Positions 1 to 7,855 of a stretch of 64,000 nt of DNA are shown in pieces (position 1 is the stretch's first letter; each line of letters starts with the position of its first letter). The stretch is from assembly GCA_022842935.1 (NCBI GenBank), contig JALHOP010000016.1, positions 87,344-151,343 of the forward strand. The letters run 5' to 3'. Below the pieces are notes generated by a model. That model did no database searches. It saw only the letters and a list, made by a program, of their open reading frames with translations, and had not been told where the DNA came from. Made by a program: the position numbers and the translations under genes. This stretch comes from Myxococcota bacterium (lineage in GTDB: Bacteria > Myxococcota > XYA12-FULL-58-9 > JALHOP01).

Positions 1-1240
1 AGAGGGCCGTCGACAGCTCGACTCCCCGCTCATTGCGGGCCCGGGCGCCGTCCATCTGATCGGGGGCAGCGACACTGCGCGAGAAGGGATTGTCGAATGT
101 GACTCCGTAGTAGCGCGCCGCGAGTCCGACATCACAGTCGCGAGCCAAAGTGATATCGAGACGTGCGACGCCGCCTGGACCGCCCGAATGGGTTCGCGCC
201 GCCTCGAGCCGACCCCGCAGGGCTCCGACTTGCATGACAGCGTGGACACCAACCGCACCGAAGCTCGAGTCAGCAGGATAAGATGACGACGGACTCCACG
301 TACCTTCGGTGTCGACCAGGCGCGCAGCCCCAACATACGCCGTCGCACCGAGCACCTGTTCGCCGAAGCGTAGATCGATGTTGCCGCCCGCCAGGGTCTC
401 CCGCGCAGCGCCCGCGAGCGTCGCGTAACGCAGCGCCTCACCACTGCCGCGTAGGATGATAGGCGGGCTCTCACCGCCACGTTGCCACTCGCCGTACTGA
501 TAGAGATCGAGCGCGCGGTATGACACGAACGCGGTAAACTCATGCCTGTCGCTCGCGCCCTGCACGGCGAGACCCCGCAGAGCACCAGCCGCGCCCAGCG
601 CCCGCGCATCCGCCGCGCGTACCATAGCATCTGCGGATTGGAGTGACGGCGCGTACAGACGACGCGCGCTGCTGAACGTGACGCTTTCGCCGAAGCCACA
701 GTTGAAGTTTCCGGCGATGAGCCGCCAGGTTCCGATGTTTGCTTCGACGTACCAGCGTTCGAGCCCGAGCTCTCGCTGCGGCCCGTTGCTCGAGAGCGTG
801 TCACCAAGCGCCTCGAAACGGGTGCGTTGACGGAAGAGCGCGAGCATCGCGCCCTTGAGCAGCGGGGCGGGCGCGAGTCGCAAGCGCGCGAACCCTTCGG
901 GCGAGGCATGTTGATGAACGCGCGTGCCCAGGTCGGCGCGGGCGAGCGGCGTGACCGCTTCGACTCGCGTGTCAGGCACCTCGGCAAGTCGGCGCGCTTC
1001 GGCCCGCCCCACGCCTGGGAGGAGAGCCAGCTCCTCAGGCGTTGCCCTGGACGGGTCGGGAGGCTCGTCGTGCAGGGAAAGCAGCGCCGCGAACGCCTCT
1101 TCGTCGAGCTCGCCCGCGGCAGCGAGCGCGGCAAGCTCGTCGGCCGTTACGCTTTGAGTTTCGCCGCCGTACTCGACCGCGTGCGCGCGTGACAGCGCGC
1201 CAACGTGAAACGACAGGGCCACGATGATGACACGCCTCAT
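1..1240 (-). CDS. Helix-hairpin-helix envelope protein, partial (C-terminus beyond window)
   Basis: The frame stays open from an ATG at 1240 to the window edge, giving about 413 codons with no stop, so the 3' end is missing. The N-terminus is a short hydrophobic, signal-like segment. Residues about 58-90 carry a ComEA-type helix-hairpin-helix hairpin (LLPGVGRAEARRLAE), a fold that usually binds DNA backbone. The rest alternates short polar and aromatic stretches (GNFNCGFGESVTFSS and similar), as in an outer-membrane beta-barrel. HhH-plus-barrel proteins of this type are known in Bacteroidetes. The start overlaps the stop of the upstream thermonuclease gene as ATGA, so the two are probably translationally coupled. 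A role in surface DNA handling is inferred from the HhH and the neighbours; the barrel is inferred from pattern only. Confidence 0.65.
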   Translation of the reverse strand, partial: MRRVIIVALSFHVGALSRAHAVEYGGETQSVTADELAALAAAGELDEEAFAALLSLHDEPPDPSRATPEELALLPGVGRAEARRLAEVPDTRVEAVTPLARADLGTRVHQHASPEGFARLRLAPAPLLKGAMLALFRQRTRFEALGDTLSSNGPQRELGLERWYVEANIGTWRLIAGNFNCGFGESVTFSSARRLYAPSLQSADAMVRAADARALGAAGALRGLAVQGASDRHEFTAFVSYRALDLYQYGEWQRGGESPPIILRGSGEALRYATLAGAARETLAGGNIDLRFGEQVLGATAYVGAARLVDTEGTWSPSSSYPADSSFGAVGVHAVMQVGALRGRLEAARTHSGGPGGVARLDITLARDCDVGLAARYYGVTFDNPFSRSVAAPDQMDGARARNERGVELSTAL

Positions 1241-1671
1241 CGGCAAGCGCCCCAAAGGCCACGCCCGCCCGCACGCGCAGCAGCAGCGAGCTCGCGATAC
1301 AGATCGGCGCGTGCGTCATTCGGGGGAACGATGGCCACACGCGCGAAGCCACGAGCCAGGAGCGCGGCCCCGATGTCATCACCGGCGACACTTACGTAAG
1401 CGAGCCGCCGTTCATAAACATCGCGGCAGAGAATATCGTCGGTGAGCTCCACCACAGCGCCACCCACGAATGCCGCGTTAGCCGTACGTGCGGCTTCGCC
1501 AAAACAGTCACCGTGCTCGGGGGTGTCGACCCCCAGATAGCGCACGACCTCACCACTTTCGAGCACGACGGTATCGCCATCGCGTACGACCGCGACACGA
1601 CCGCCGTGTGGACCACAGGGCGACTCGGCGCCACAGGCCGTAAGGACGAGGAGGACTGCGCTAAGGCGCAC
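1237..1671 (-). CDS. Thermonuclease (SNase) family lipoprotein
   Basis: A 144-residue staphylococcal-nuclease-fold protein. The signature runs from RDGDTVVL through VVRYLGVDTPE to YERRLAYV, so the catalytic Arg, Asp, Glu and second Arg of the family are all present. The N-terminus is a lipoprotein signal with lipobox LTAC, which places the enzyme outside the cytoplasm, probably membrane-anchored. A longer frame opens at 1722, but a GTG at 1671 preceded by AAGGAG at good spacing puts the first residues exactly at the signal peptide, so that start is chosen. It overlaps the 3' end of the lamin-tail gene by 11 bases and the next gene by 4. The family degrades DNA and RNA; use for nutrition or defence is not decidable here. 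Confidence 0.85.
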   Translation of the reverse strand: MRLSAVLLVLTACGAESPCGPHGGRVAVVRDGDTVVLESGEVVRYLGVDTPEHGDCFGEAARTANAAFVGGAVVELTDDILCRDVYERRLAYVSVAGDDIGAALLARGFARVAIVPPNDARADLYRELAAAARAGGRGLWGACR

Positions 1672-2581
1672 AGTGGTTCTCCTTGCCAGGGGTGGGGTTC
1701 GTGGTCTCGCACCACGTATCATCGACCCAAGCGCAGCTTGTCCCAGCGCGCCCGCAGGTGATGTCGGCGCGGTCGATCAAGGCACCATCGACGCGGAGAG
1801 TCAGCACGGCATCGTCGTTGAATAAGCCGCTGCCGCGAACCAAGCGCGGCTCCTCCTCGCCCCCCAGAGGCAAGACGACCAGCGTCCGCGGCTCGACCTC
1901 GAAACACGGTGGCGCCACGAGTGAGAATCGACGGGTGCTACTTGCGACCTCCTCGACCACGAGACCATCGAGTGTGACCGACGCGTCCGCTGCGACGTAC
2001 AACTCGACCCATTCACCGTCCGCGTCCGCCCCCACGGGGTCTCGCATCACTTCGTTGACGAGTAGCTCACCGCGCCGTGGCTTCGCCGCGCCATCACAGA
2101 CTCTGTTGCCGCACGGCGCGTTGCCCCCCCCTGCAGTACCAGGTTGCCCACACCAGTTGTCGACGATGTCGTTGGCAGCGGCATCGGGCGGGTTCGCTCC
2201 ATCGAGCGCCCAGACGTCGCTTTCGGCGGCGCTGTAGCGTACCTCGTCGAGCATGCGATCATCGCATGCGAGCGCAACCACTCCTCCCGCATCCGCGAGC
2301 GCCGCGACCGGCACAACCCGATAGTCGCCGGCGGCGACCTCACCGGATGTCTCGACCCGGCGCGGCGCGCCAGATCCAGCAACCGAAAGCGCGACGTCGT
2401 CGAGTGAAAGGACACGTGCGGTTGTGTTGTAGACCTCGACGTAGCTGACGCCACGAATGGCGAGCTCGGTGATGACGAGGTCGCCGAGGGCTGGACATAC
2501 TCTGCCGTCGCTCTCGAAAGCACCGCCAGAGGGAGCGCCGCACGCGGCGGTCGCTGCGGCGAAACAAAGCACGCGTCGCAT
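1661..2581 (-). CDS. Lamin tail domain (LTD) lipoprotein
   Basis: A 306-residue exported protein with an N-terminal lipoprotein signal ending in TAAC. Two lamin-tail-like modules can be seen: GDLVITELAIRG...YVEVYN near residue 32 and GELLVNEVMRD...EWVELY near residue 170. Each shows the LTD pattern of a short strand, an N/E-E-rich turn and a W/Y-V-E-L strand. LTDs are beta-sandwich adhesion modules and often accompany secreted nucleases and phosphatases in bacteria. The gene is first in a three-gene operon with a thermonuclease and an HhH protein, which supports a scaffold or anchoring role at the cell surface. Several cysteines suggest disulfides outside the cytoplasm. No catalytic motif was recognised. 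Confidence 0.75.
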   Translation of the reverse strand: MRRVLCFAAATAACGAPSGGAFESDGRVCPALGDLVITELAIRGVSYVEVYNTTARVLSLDDVALSVAGSGAPRRVETSGEVAAGDYRVVPVAALADAGGVVALACDDRMLDEVRYSAAESDVWALDGANPPDAAANDIVDNWCGQPGTAGGGNAPCGNRVCDGAAKPRRGELLVNEVMRDPVGADADGEWVELYVAADASVTLDGLVVEEVASSTRRFSLVAPPCFEVEPRTLVVLPLGGEEEPRLVRGSGLFNDDAVLTLRVDGALIDRADITCGRAGTSCAWVDDTWCETTNPTPGKENHCAP

Positions 2582-2667
2582 GTCCGCGAGGAGAGCAATG
2601 CGCGTGCCGGCGACACTTGGCCTCGCAAGTCCTCACCAACGCGGCCGGTGACTTAGGCCGTCTGGGC

Positions 2668-2684
2668 TGTCGCAGATTGCGACA
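2668..2684. other. Short perfect inverted repeat between operons
   Basis: TGTCGCA and TGCGACA separated by GAT, in the gap between the 3' end of the GMC oxidoreductase gene and the start of the lamin-tail gene. It could act as a hairpin after the GMC operon or as an operator for the next one. No T-run follows on either strand, so it is not a classical terminator. The rest of 2582-2706 shows nothing recognisable. Confidence 0.3.
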
Positions 2685-2706
2685 CGAATTTCGCGAGCGA
2701 CCTGCC

Positions 2707-4371
2707 TCAGATCTCCTTGCGCTGAAAGGCGCCAGCCAGCGCCTCGCCGATACGCAGCGCGTTTGCCATGATGGTGAGAGTTGGCGGCCAACCACCCGAG
2801 CTCGCGAACGTCGCCCCATCCGAAACGAAGACGTTCTTCACGTTGTGCAAGCGACCATTCTTATCGGTCGCGCTGGTCTTGGGGTCGGTGCCCATGCGTG
2901 CCGTGCCGGCGGGCAAGTGCCAGGTGCTCCCGCCAACATTCGAGATCCACGTCTCGCGAGCGCCAGCAGCCTGCAAAATCGCAAGGCCCTTCTCGGCAAG
3001 ATACTTCGACACGGCAAGGTCATGCGGGTGCCGCGCGACGTTGATCTGGGCGGCTGCGAGTCCGAGCGCATCGGTGACCGAGTCATCGAGCGCGACACGG
3101 CTTCCCTGTGTAGGCAAGAACTCACCAAAGGTCTCGCAGATCGCTTGTCGTTGCTCGTGCCAGTACCAGGCGAGCTTCTTTTTGAGCGCCTCGCCCCAGA
3201 TGGCCTTACGGGCACCATCGGCTGTCGCAGCGAGCTCCGACTGCACGACGGGTCCGCCTGCGGGGAACAGGAAGTTCAAGCCGCCCGCCTTGGCGATCGG
3301 GCCGCCGCCCTTGAGCCCATTGGGACCGAAGTAGTAGTCCGCCACCGAGCGTCCCAGGAACTGCGAGCCTGGCTCCTTCATCTCGGGGGAGCTCGCGAAA
3401 TCGAACGACGCGTGCGCCTTCGACAAGGTGGAGAACATCAGGTTGGCACCGACCTGACCTTCTGCGTTTCCCAAGCCTTGAGGATGCGCCTTACCCGTCG
3501 ACAGCAAAAGCAAGCGCGCGGTCTCGACGGCCGAACAGGCCACAACGACGGCACGTGCTGAAACCTCGTGGTCCGCTCCCGCGGAGTCACGATAGACGAC
3601 TCCCGTCGCACGCCCGTCGTCGCCGGACAGGATGCGCAGCACCCGAGATTCGGCACGCAGCTCACATTTGCCGGTCGCCAGCGCCTTCGGAAGCCACGTC
3701 TCCAGCGACGAGCTCTTGGCGCCAACATGACAACCGAAGCTCCCGCATAGGGGGTGAAGGTGACACGCCGACCTGCCGTCGTAGTCTCTCGAAATCACGC
3801 CACGCGGCGTAATGAACGAAAACGCGCCGACTTTCTGAGCACCGCGGTCGATGAGGGCCCCACCGGGGTGTGTCATCACGGGAGGCAGAGGATAAGGCGT
3901 GCTACGGGGCGAGACGTGAGAGCCCTCGTTGGGTGAGCCAGAGACCCCGATAATGGTCTCGACGCGCGCATAGTAGGGCTCGAGCTCCTCATAGGTGATG
4001 GGCCAGTTGGCGATCGTCGCGCCCGGCACCGGCCCCAAATGATCGCGCAGCCGGAAATCTTCGGGTCGGAGGCGATAGAAGAATCCGCTCATGTGAACGG
4101 TTCCGCCACCGACGCACGTTGCGATCCAACCGTCATCGGTACGCTCGGCGGTACCGCCCTCATGAATCAGGATGTGTGGATCGGTCACGGCGGACGGGAC
4201 GAAAACGCTACGTTTAGCGATACCGATCTCGTCGTAGACGAAATCCTCGCGCTTCAAGTGTTTGCCGCGTTCGAGCACCAAGACGCGCGCGCCGGCTGAA
4301 GCCAAAGCAAACGCAACGGGTCCGCCGCCCGCCCCCGAGCCAACAACTACGACATCGACACTCTCGCTCAC
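2707..4371 (-). CDS. GMC family FAD-dependent oxidoreductase
   Basis: A 554-residue glucose-methanol-choline oxidoreductase. The FAD-binding Rossmann motif VVVGSGAGGG lies at the very N-terminus and is followed by VLVLERG. The C-terminal substrate domain has the conserved histidine in WHLPAGTARMGTD and ends in the family block around GGWPPTLTIMANALRIG. The start is a GTG at 4371 overlapping the upstream stop as GTGA; the frame is open further upstream, but those residues do not resemble the family. The partner upstream is a gluconate 2-dehydrogenase subunit 3-like Tat protein. Such pairs form periplasmic dehydrogenases that oxidise sugars or alcohols and pass electrons to a respiratory carrier, with the catalytic subunit carried across by its Tat partner. 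The substrate is not predictable. Confidence 0.88.
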   Translation of the reverse strand: MSESVDVVVVGSGAGGGPVAFALASAGARVLVLERGKHLKREDFVYDEIGIAKRSVFVPSAVTDPHILIHEGGTAERTDDGWIATCVGGGTVHMSGFFYRLRPEDFRLRDHLGPVPGATIANWPITYEELEPYYARVETIIGVSGSPNEGSHVSPRSTPYPLPPVMTHPGGALIDRGAQKVGAFSFITPRGVISRDYDGRSACHLHPLCGSFGCHVGAKSSSLETWLPKALATGKCELRAESRVLRILSGDDGRATGVVYRDSAGADHEVSARAVVVACSAVETARLLLLSTGKAHPQGLGNAEGQVGANLMFSTLSKAHASFDFASSPEMKEPGSQFLGRSVADYYFGPNGLKGGGPIAKAGGLNFLFPAGGPVVQSELAATADGARKAIWGEALKKKLAWYWHEQRQAICETFGEFLPTQGSRVALDDSVTDALGLAAAQINVARHPHDLAVSKYLAEKGLAILQAAGARETWISNVGGSTWHLPAGTARMGTDPKTSATDKNGRLHNVKNVFVSDGATFASSGGWPPTLTIMANALRIGEALAGAFQRKEI

Positions 4372-4964
4372 GGTGTTCTCGGCCTCGGGTTCTGCATGAC
4401 GTAACCGATCGACTTCCAGCCTACCTCGCCGGCATTGCCGCGATAGACCGGGTCGCAAAACATCCCTTCGATGGTCATGGCGACGGCGGCGGCGACGAAG
4501 TCCTCGCCGTTGAAGCTCTTTGGCGCTCCCTCGCCACTTTGCACGGCCTCAATGATGACGTCCTGCTCGTCAGGGGTGAGTGAAACGAACCCCTTCTTGA
4601 GCTGACCCAAGCTCACACGGTCGAGCGTCACCGCGCCGTTCATCAAGAGACGCCGCGTGTTCTGCATGTTGGAGCGCCTCAGCTCGCTCTCGATATAATC
4701 GTACGCTTTGGCGGTTACTGCGCCGTCGCCGGCTGTGCCGTCGGGATAGAGCCTGGCGACCATGGCGCGCAGTACATCGCGATAGCGGTCAGGAAGCACG
4801 GCCTGGCCCTCAGGCACCGCCATACCAGGCTCGAGCTTCGGCTTCTCGGGAGGAGTGACAACTGGTTCGACGGGCTTCTTCTTGAAGACATAGAAGGCCG
4901 CGCCTGCCGCTGCTGCGAGCGAGGAGCCGATAAGAAACGCTCGCCGTCTGAGATCCAACGCCAC
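4368..4964 (-). CDS. Gluconate 2-dehydrogenase subunit 3-like Tat protein
   Basis: A 198-residue protein with a twin-arginine signal (RRRAFLIGSSLAAAAG) directly after the chosen GTG start. A lysine/proline-rich linker and a helical domain of about 140 residues follow, of the small-subunit type that accompanies GMC or molybdopterin dehydrogenases. The start at 4964 is preferred because GAAGGA lies 10 bases upstream and the Tat signal begins immediately; a longer frame from 5030 would read through a likely operator region. Its stop overlaps the GMC gene start by 4 bases. Role by family: assembly and Tat export of the complex, with electron transfer through it. Confidence 0.78.
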   Translation of the reverse strand: MALDLRRRAFLIGSSLAAAAGAAFYVFKKKPVEPVVTPPEKPKLEPGMAVPEGQAVLPDRYRDVLRAMVARLYPDGTAGDGAVTAKAYDYIESELRRSNMQNTRRLLMNGAVTLDRVSLGQLKKGFVSLTPDEQDVIIEAVQSGEGAPKSFNGEDFVAAAVAMTIEGMFCDPVYRGNAGEVGWKSIGYVMQNPRPRTP

Positions 4965-4981
4965 GACTAACGCGTCCTTCG

Positions 4982-5020
4982 TCTGCCGGAAGCAGACACA
5001 ATCTCTGCCGGAGGCAGACA
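4982..5020 (-). promoter_or_regulatory. Tandem palindromic operator candidate upstream of the GMC operon
   Basis: Two 17-bp copies, TCTGCCGGAAGCAGACA (4982-4998) and TCTGCCGGAGGCAGACA (5004-5020), differ at one base. Each is nearly palindromic (TCTGC-centre-GCAGA), and they start 22 bp apart, about two helical turns. They lie just upstream of the start and ribosome-binding site of the small dehydrogenase subunit. This spacing is typical of paired dimeric repressor or activator sites; the cognate regulator is not evident in the window. Confidence 0.55.
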
Positions 5021-5089
5021 GGTCATGCAATACGCTCTAGCCAAACGTGCGACGCGTACACCGATGGTACCCAAGGGCGCCGCCACCAC

Positions 5090-7189
5090 TCAATTGGCAG
5101 CCTTGGCTTGCGATGAGCCAGGCGCCACGCGCTCGAGCGCAAGTGCAGCCTCGGTGTGATTGGGCTCCGCCTTGATGGCAGCACGATAGGCATTGGCGGC
5201 TTCGTCCTTCTTGCCCATACGCTCGAGAACACGGCCAACGTTGAAGTGAGCATCCGCATAGCGGGGGTCCGACGCGGCGGCGGCGCGGAACGCCGCGAGT
5301 GCTTGCTCAAACTTGCCCTGCTTGTAGTTGGCGAAGCCCAGGTAGTAGTGCGCCTTGGCCAGATCCGGGTCGAGCTCCAACGCGCGATTATAGCGACCGG
5401 TCGCTTCGTCGACCTTGCCCTCGGCGAACAGCTGCACGCCAAGCTCCATATGAGCCTCGGCGAGATCATCGCGGGTGGCGATCGCCTGCCGGAACGCCTT
5501 GACCGCCTCGTCGCGCTGTCCCTTGGCGGCATAGGCGCGCCCGAGCCCCAAGAAGGCGGGAGCGTAGTCGGGGCGCACTTTCAGCGCCTGCGAGAAGTTG
5601 CTTATCGCGTCGTCGGCGCGGCCACGCCGGAAGTTCAAGCCGCCAAGGCCTGCCCACGCTTCCGGCGAGTCGGGCGCAGTCTTCACGGCCTTTTCGTATT
5701 CGGTGACGGCCCGCTGAGTGAAATTGTAAGCCATCAACGCGTCCGCCAGCTGCACGCGCACCGCAGCGTCTTTGGGATCGATCTCGAGCGCCGCGTCGAA
5801 GTTTTGAATCGCCGCCTCCCACATGCGCTGCGCGACGTAAACCTGAGCAAGATAGGCTCGCGCGTCCGCATCTTTGGGGTTCAGAGCGATGGCTCGGTTC
5901 AGCTCTTCGATGGCTTTGTCATACTGACGCTGGCGAAAGAGCGTGTAGCCGTAGGCACGGTGAGCTTGCGATGAGTCCTGATTGTCGTTCATCGCGGTCT
6001 TGACCGCTTCGACGGACTTCTTCACGTCGCCCTGCTGATAGTAGATCTCTGCGATGCGAAGACGCGAGTCGAGGTGGTTTGGTTCGGCCTTGAGCGCCTG
6101 CTCGAACGCCTTGCGGGCGTTCGCTAGGTCGTTCCCCTTGTAGTACGTCAGACCGAGGTTGAAGATCGCGTCGGCGAAGTCCGGCTTCTTGTCGACCGCC
6201 TGCTTGAAATAAGAGAGCGTCTTCTCCTTGTCGCCGAGCTTCTCGAAGATGACGCCCAGATTGTTGTACGCCTCAGCACGGCTGGGGTCCGCTTTGACGG
6301 CCTCTGTGTAGTAGTCGATGGCCTTCTGCGTGTCGCGGCGGTTGTGATAGATGACGCCAAGGTTGTAGAGCGCTTCGCTCTCCTTCGGATTCACCTTGAG
6401 CGCGCGGTTGAAGGTCTCGATGGCCTTGTCGTTCTGATTGCGCTCGGCATACACCTTCCCGAGATTGACCATGGCGGGGGTGTAGGTCGGATCGAGACGG
6501 AGCGTCGCATTGAACTGCGTGATCGCTTCTTCGGTCTTACCATCGCGCTCGTAAGCCACGCCCAAATTGAACTGGGCGGCCGTGAAAGCCGGCGACAGCT
6601 TGATGGCGGTGCGAAACGCTTCGGCCGCACGGTCGTAGCGACCGGTCGCAAGGTAGGTCAGACCCAAGTCGAACCAAATGTCGGGCGCGTTGTCGTTGAG
6701 CTCGGTAGCGCGCTGCAGAGCGTTCGCGGCGTTCTGGTTGTCTCCGAAGCGACGAAGGGTCAAACCGAGCGCGTAAAAGCCATCGTCATCGGTAGGTGCG
6801 AGCTCGGTCACCCGCTTGAACGACTCGATCGACTTCTTGAGGTCACCCTTCTTGAAGTACGCAAGCCCCAAGACGTACGCGACGTGCGGATCGTCCGGCT
6901 TACTCCGCAATTGCGCATTGTATTCCTGGATGACCTGGTCGGGATTGGAGATCTGAATGCGCTCGGGCGGCGCGTTGTTCGGCGTCGAGCTCTGCGTAGC
7001 GGTGGTACCGCTGGTTGCGGCCTCCTGGGCCCACGCCGTCCCACAAATGAGCGACGCGCCAACCACGACCGCAGAAACCGTGAGCCAAGGGCGAAAAGTC
7101 CCGCGCAGCGGGACAACGAAAACGCCCCCAGCGGGTGTACTGGGTGATGCGGCCACAGGCCTTCGAGCTGCAATGGGCGTCGTCCGCAT
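5090..7189 (-). CDS. Exported protein with about 17 tetratricopeptide repeats
   Basis: A 699-residue protein with an N-terminal hydrophobic export signal ending AWAQ near residue 55. An almost uninterrupted array of 34-residue TPR units follows from about residue 60 to 690. Repeat cores such as A..NLGV.Y...G...KAI..F..AL..NP are very regular. It ends the envelope operon, only 3 bases after the stop of the preceding lipoprotein gene. TPR solenoids act as protein-protein scaffolds; export suggests a periplasmic assembly role with the beta-barrels encoded upstream. No enzymatic domain is present. By position and content it could match a TPR component of a Glt-type gliding or envelope complex, but that assignment is inference. 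Confidence 0.82.
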   Translation of the reverse strand: MRTTPIAARRPVAASPSTPAGGVFVVPLRGTFRPWLTVSAVVVGASLICGTAWAQEAATSGTTATQSSTPNNAPPERIQISNPDQVIQEYNAQLRSKPDDPHVAYVLGLAYFKKGDLKKSIESFKRVTELAPTDDDGFYALGLTLRRFGDNQNAANALQRATELNDNAPDIWFDLGLTYLATGRYDRAAEAFRTAIKLSPAFTAAQFNLGVAYERDGKTEEAITQFNATLRLDPTYTPAMVNLGKVYAERNQNDKAIETFNRALKVNPKESEALYNLGVIYHNRRDTQKAIDYYTEAVKADPSRAEAYNNLGVIFEKLGDKEKTLSYFKQAVDKKPDFADAIFNLGLTYYKGNDLANARKAFEQALKAEPNHLDSRLRIAEIYYQQGDVKKSVEAVKTAMNDNQDSSQAHRAYGYTLFRQRQYDKAIEELNRAIALNPKDADARAYLAQVYVAQRMWEAAIQNFDAALEIDPKDAAVRVQLADALMAYNFTQRAVTEYEKAVKTAPDSPEAWAGLGGLNFRRGRADDAISNFSQALKVRPDYAPAFLGLGRAYAAKGQRDEAVKAFRQAIATRDDLAEAHMELGVQLFAEGKVDEATGRYNRALELDPDLAKAHYYLGFANYKQGKFEQALAAFRAAAASDPRYADAHFNVGRVLERMGKKDEAANAYRAAIKAEPNHTEAALALERVAPGSSQAKAAN

Positions 7190-7192
7190 CGC

Positions 7193-7855
7193 TCAGTACC
7201 CCCAGATCGAGCCGTCTTCGACCCATGAGGAGCCGAGACCGCCGCCGCTGGCTGTCTGCAGCTTCTCTCGCTCTGCCAGCCACTCCTGCTGCGCGGCCTG
7301 CAGGGCCTCCTCGTCTTGCTTCAAGGCTTCCGTGTCTTCTTTGGCGAGCTCCACGAACTTGTCGACCTGCTCCTCGAAGTCGGCGATCTCGACGTCGTTA
7401 GCGCCTCGCACGTTGTTCTTCTTCACGAGCTTCGCTTTGGCGAGCTCGTAGCGCGACCACGCCACGTAGATGAGCCGCTCTTGCGCCTCGAGGCGACGCT
7501 TCAAGAACCCGATACGCTCGTTGAGGTAGTCGATCTTCTTGTCATAGGCTTCTTCGGCCAGGTCACCGACCGATTGAGCGTTGGCATCGCCCTTCTCGGC
7601 GGCCCGCTCGGCGTCCGATTTTGCCTCTTTGATCTTCGCCTTAGCGTCGACGATATCCTGGCGCGCCTCACTCACCTGCTTCTTGAGCGACTCGCGCTCG
7701 TCGAGAGCGATGCTGACGTCGTTCTCCGCGTCAAAGAGCACCAACTTGTTCTCGATGCTCACGTCCTTGAGCAGGTCGCGGTCGACCGTATAGCTCAGGC
7801 CGCCGCACGCGGTCGCGGACAGGCCGAGAACAGAGAGCAAGAGCGCCGAGCGCAT
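7193..7855 (-). CDS. Coiled-coil envelope lipoprotein
   Basis: A lipoprotein of about 220 residues with signal and lipobox TAC-GG near the N-terminus. It is followed by a long charged, heptad-like helical segment (residues about 50-210) rich in K, E, A and D, predicted as coiled coil, and ends in a Gly/Ser tail with WVEDGSIWGY. The ATG at 7855 follows GGGAGG at ideal spacing and overlaps the stop of the large TPR gene (TGATG). No characterised family was recognised from sequence alone. Its place inside an operon of beta-barrels and TPR proteins suggests a periplasmic connector attached to the outer membrane. Confidence 0.75.
   Translation of the reverse strand: MRSALLLSVLGLSATACGGLSYTVDRDLLKDVSIENKLVLFDAENDVSIALDERESLKKQVSEARQDIVDAKAKIKEAKSDAERAAEKGDANAQSVGDLAEEAYDKKIDYLNERIGFLKRRLEAQERLIYVAWSRYELAKAKLVKKNNVRGANDVEIADFEEQVDKFVELAKEDTEALKQDEEALQAAQQEWLAEREKLQTASGGGLGSSWVEDGSIWGY

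Noticed and set aside
2617..3561. 314-codon plus-strand frame opposite the GMC gene
   Set aside because: The minus strand encodes an intact FAD oxidoreductase across this stretch.
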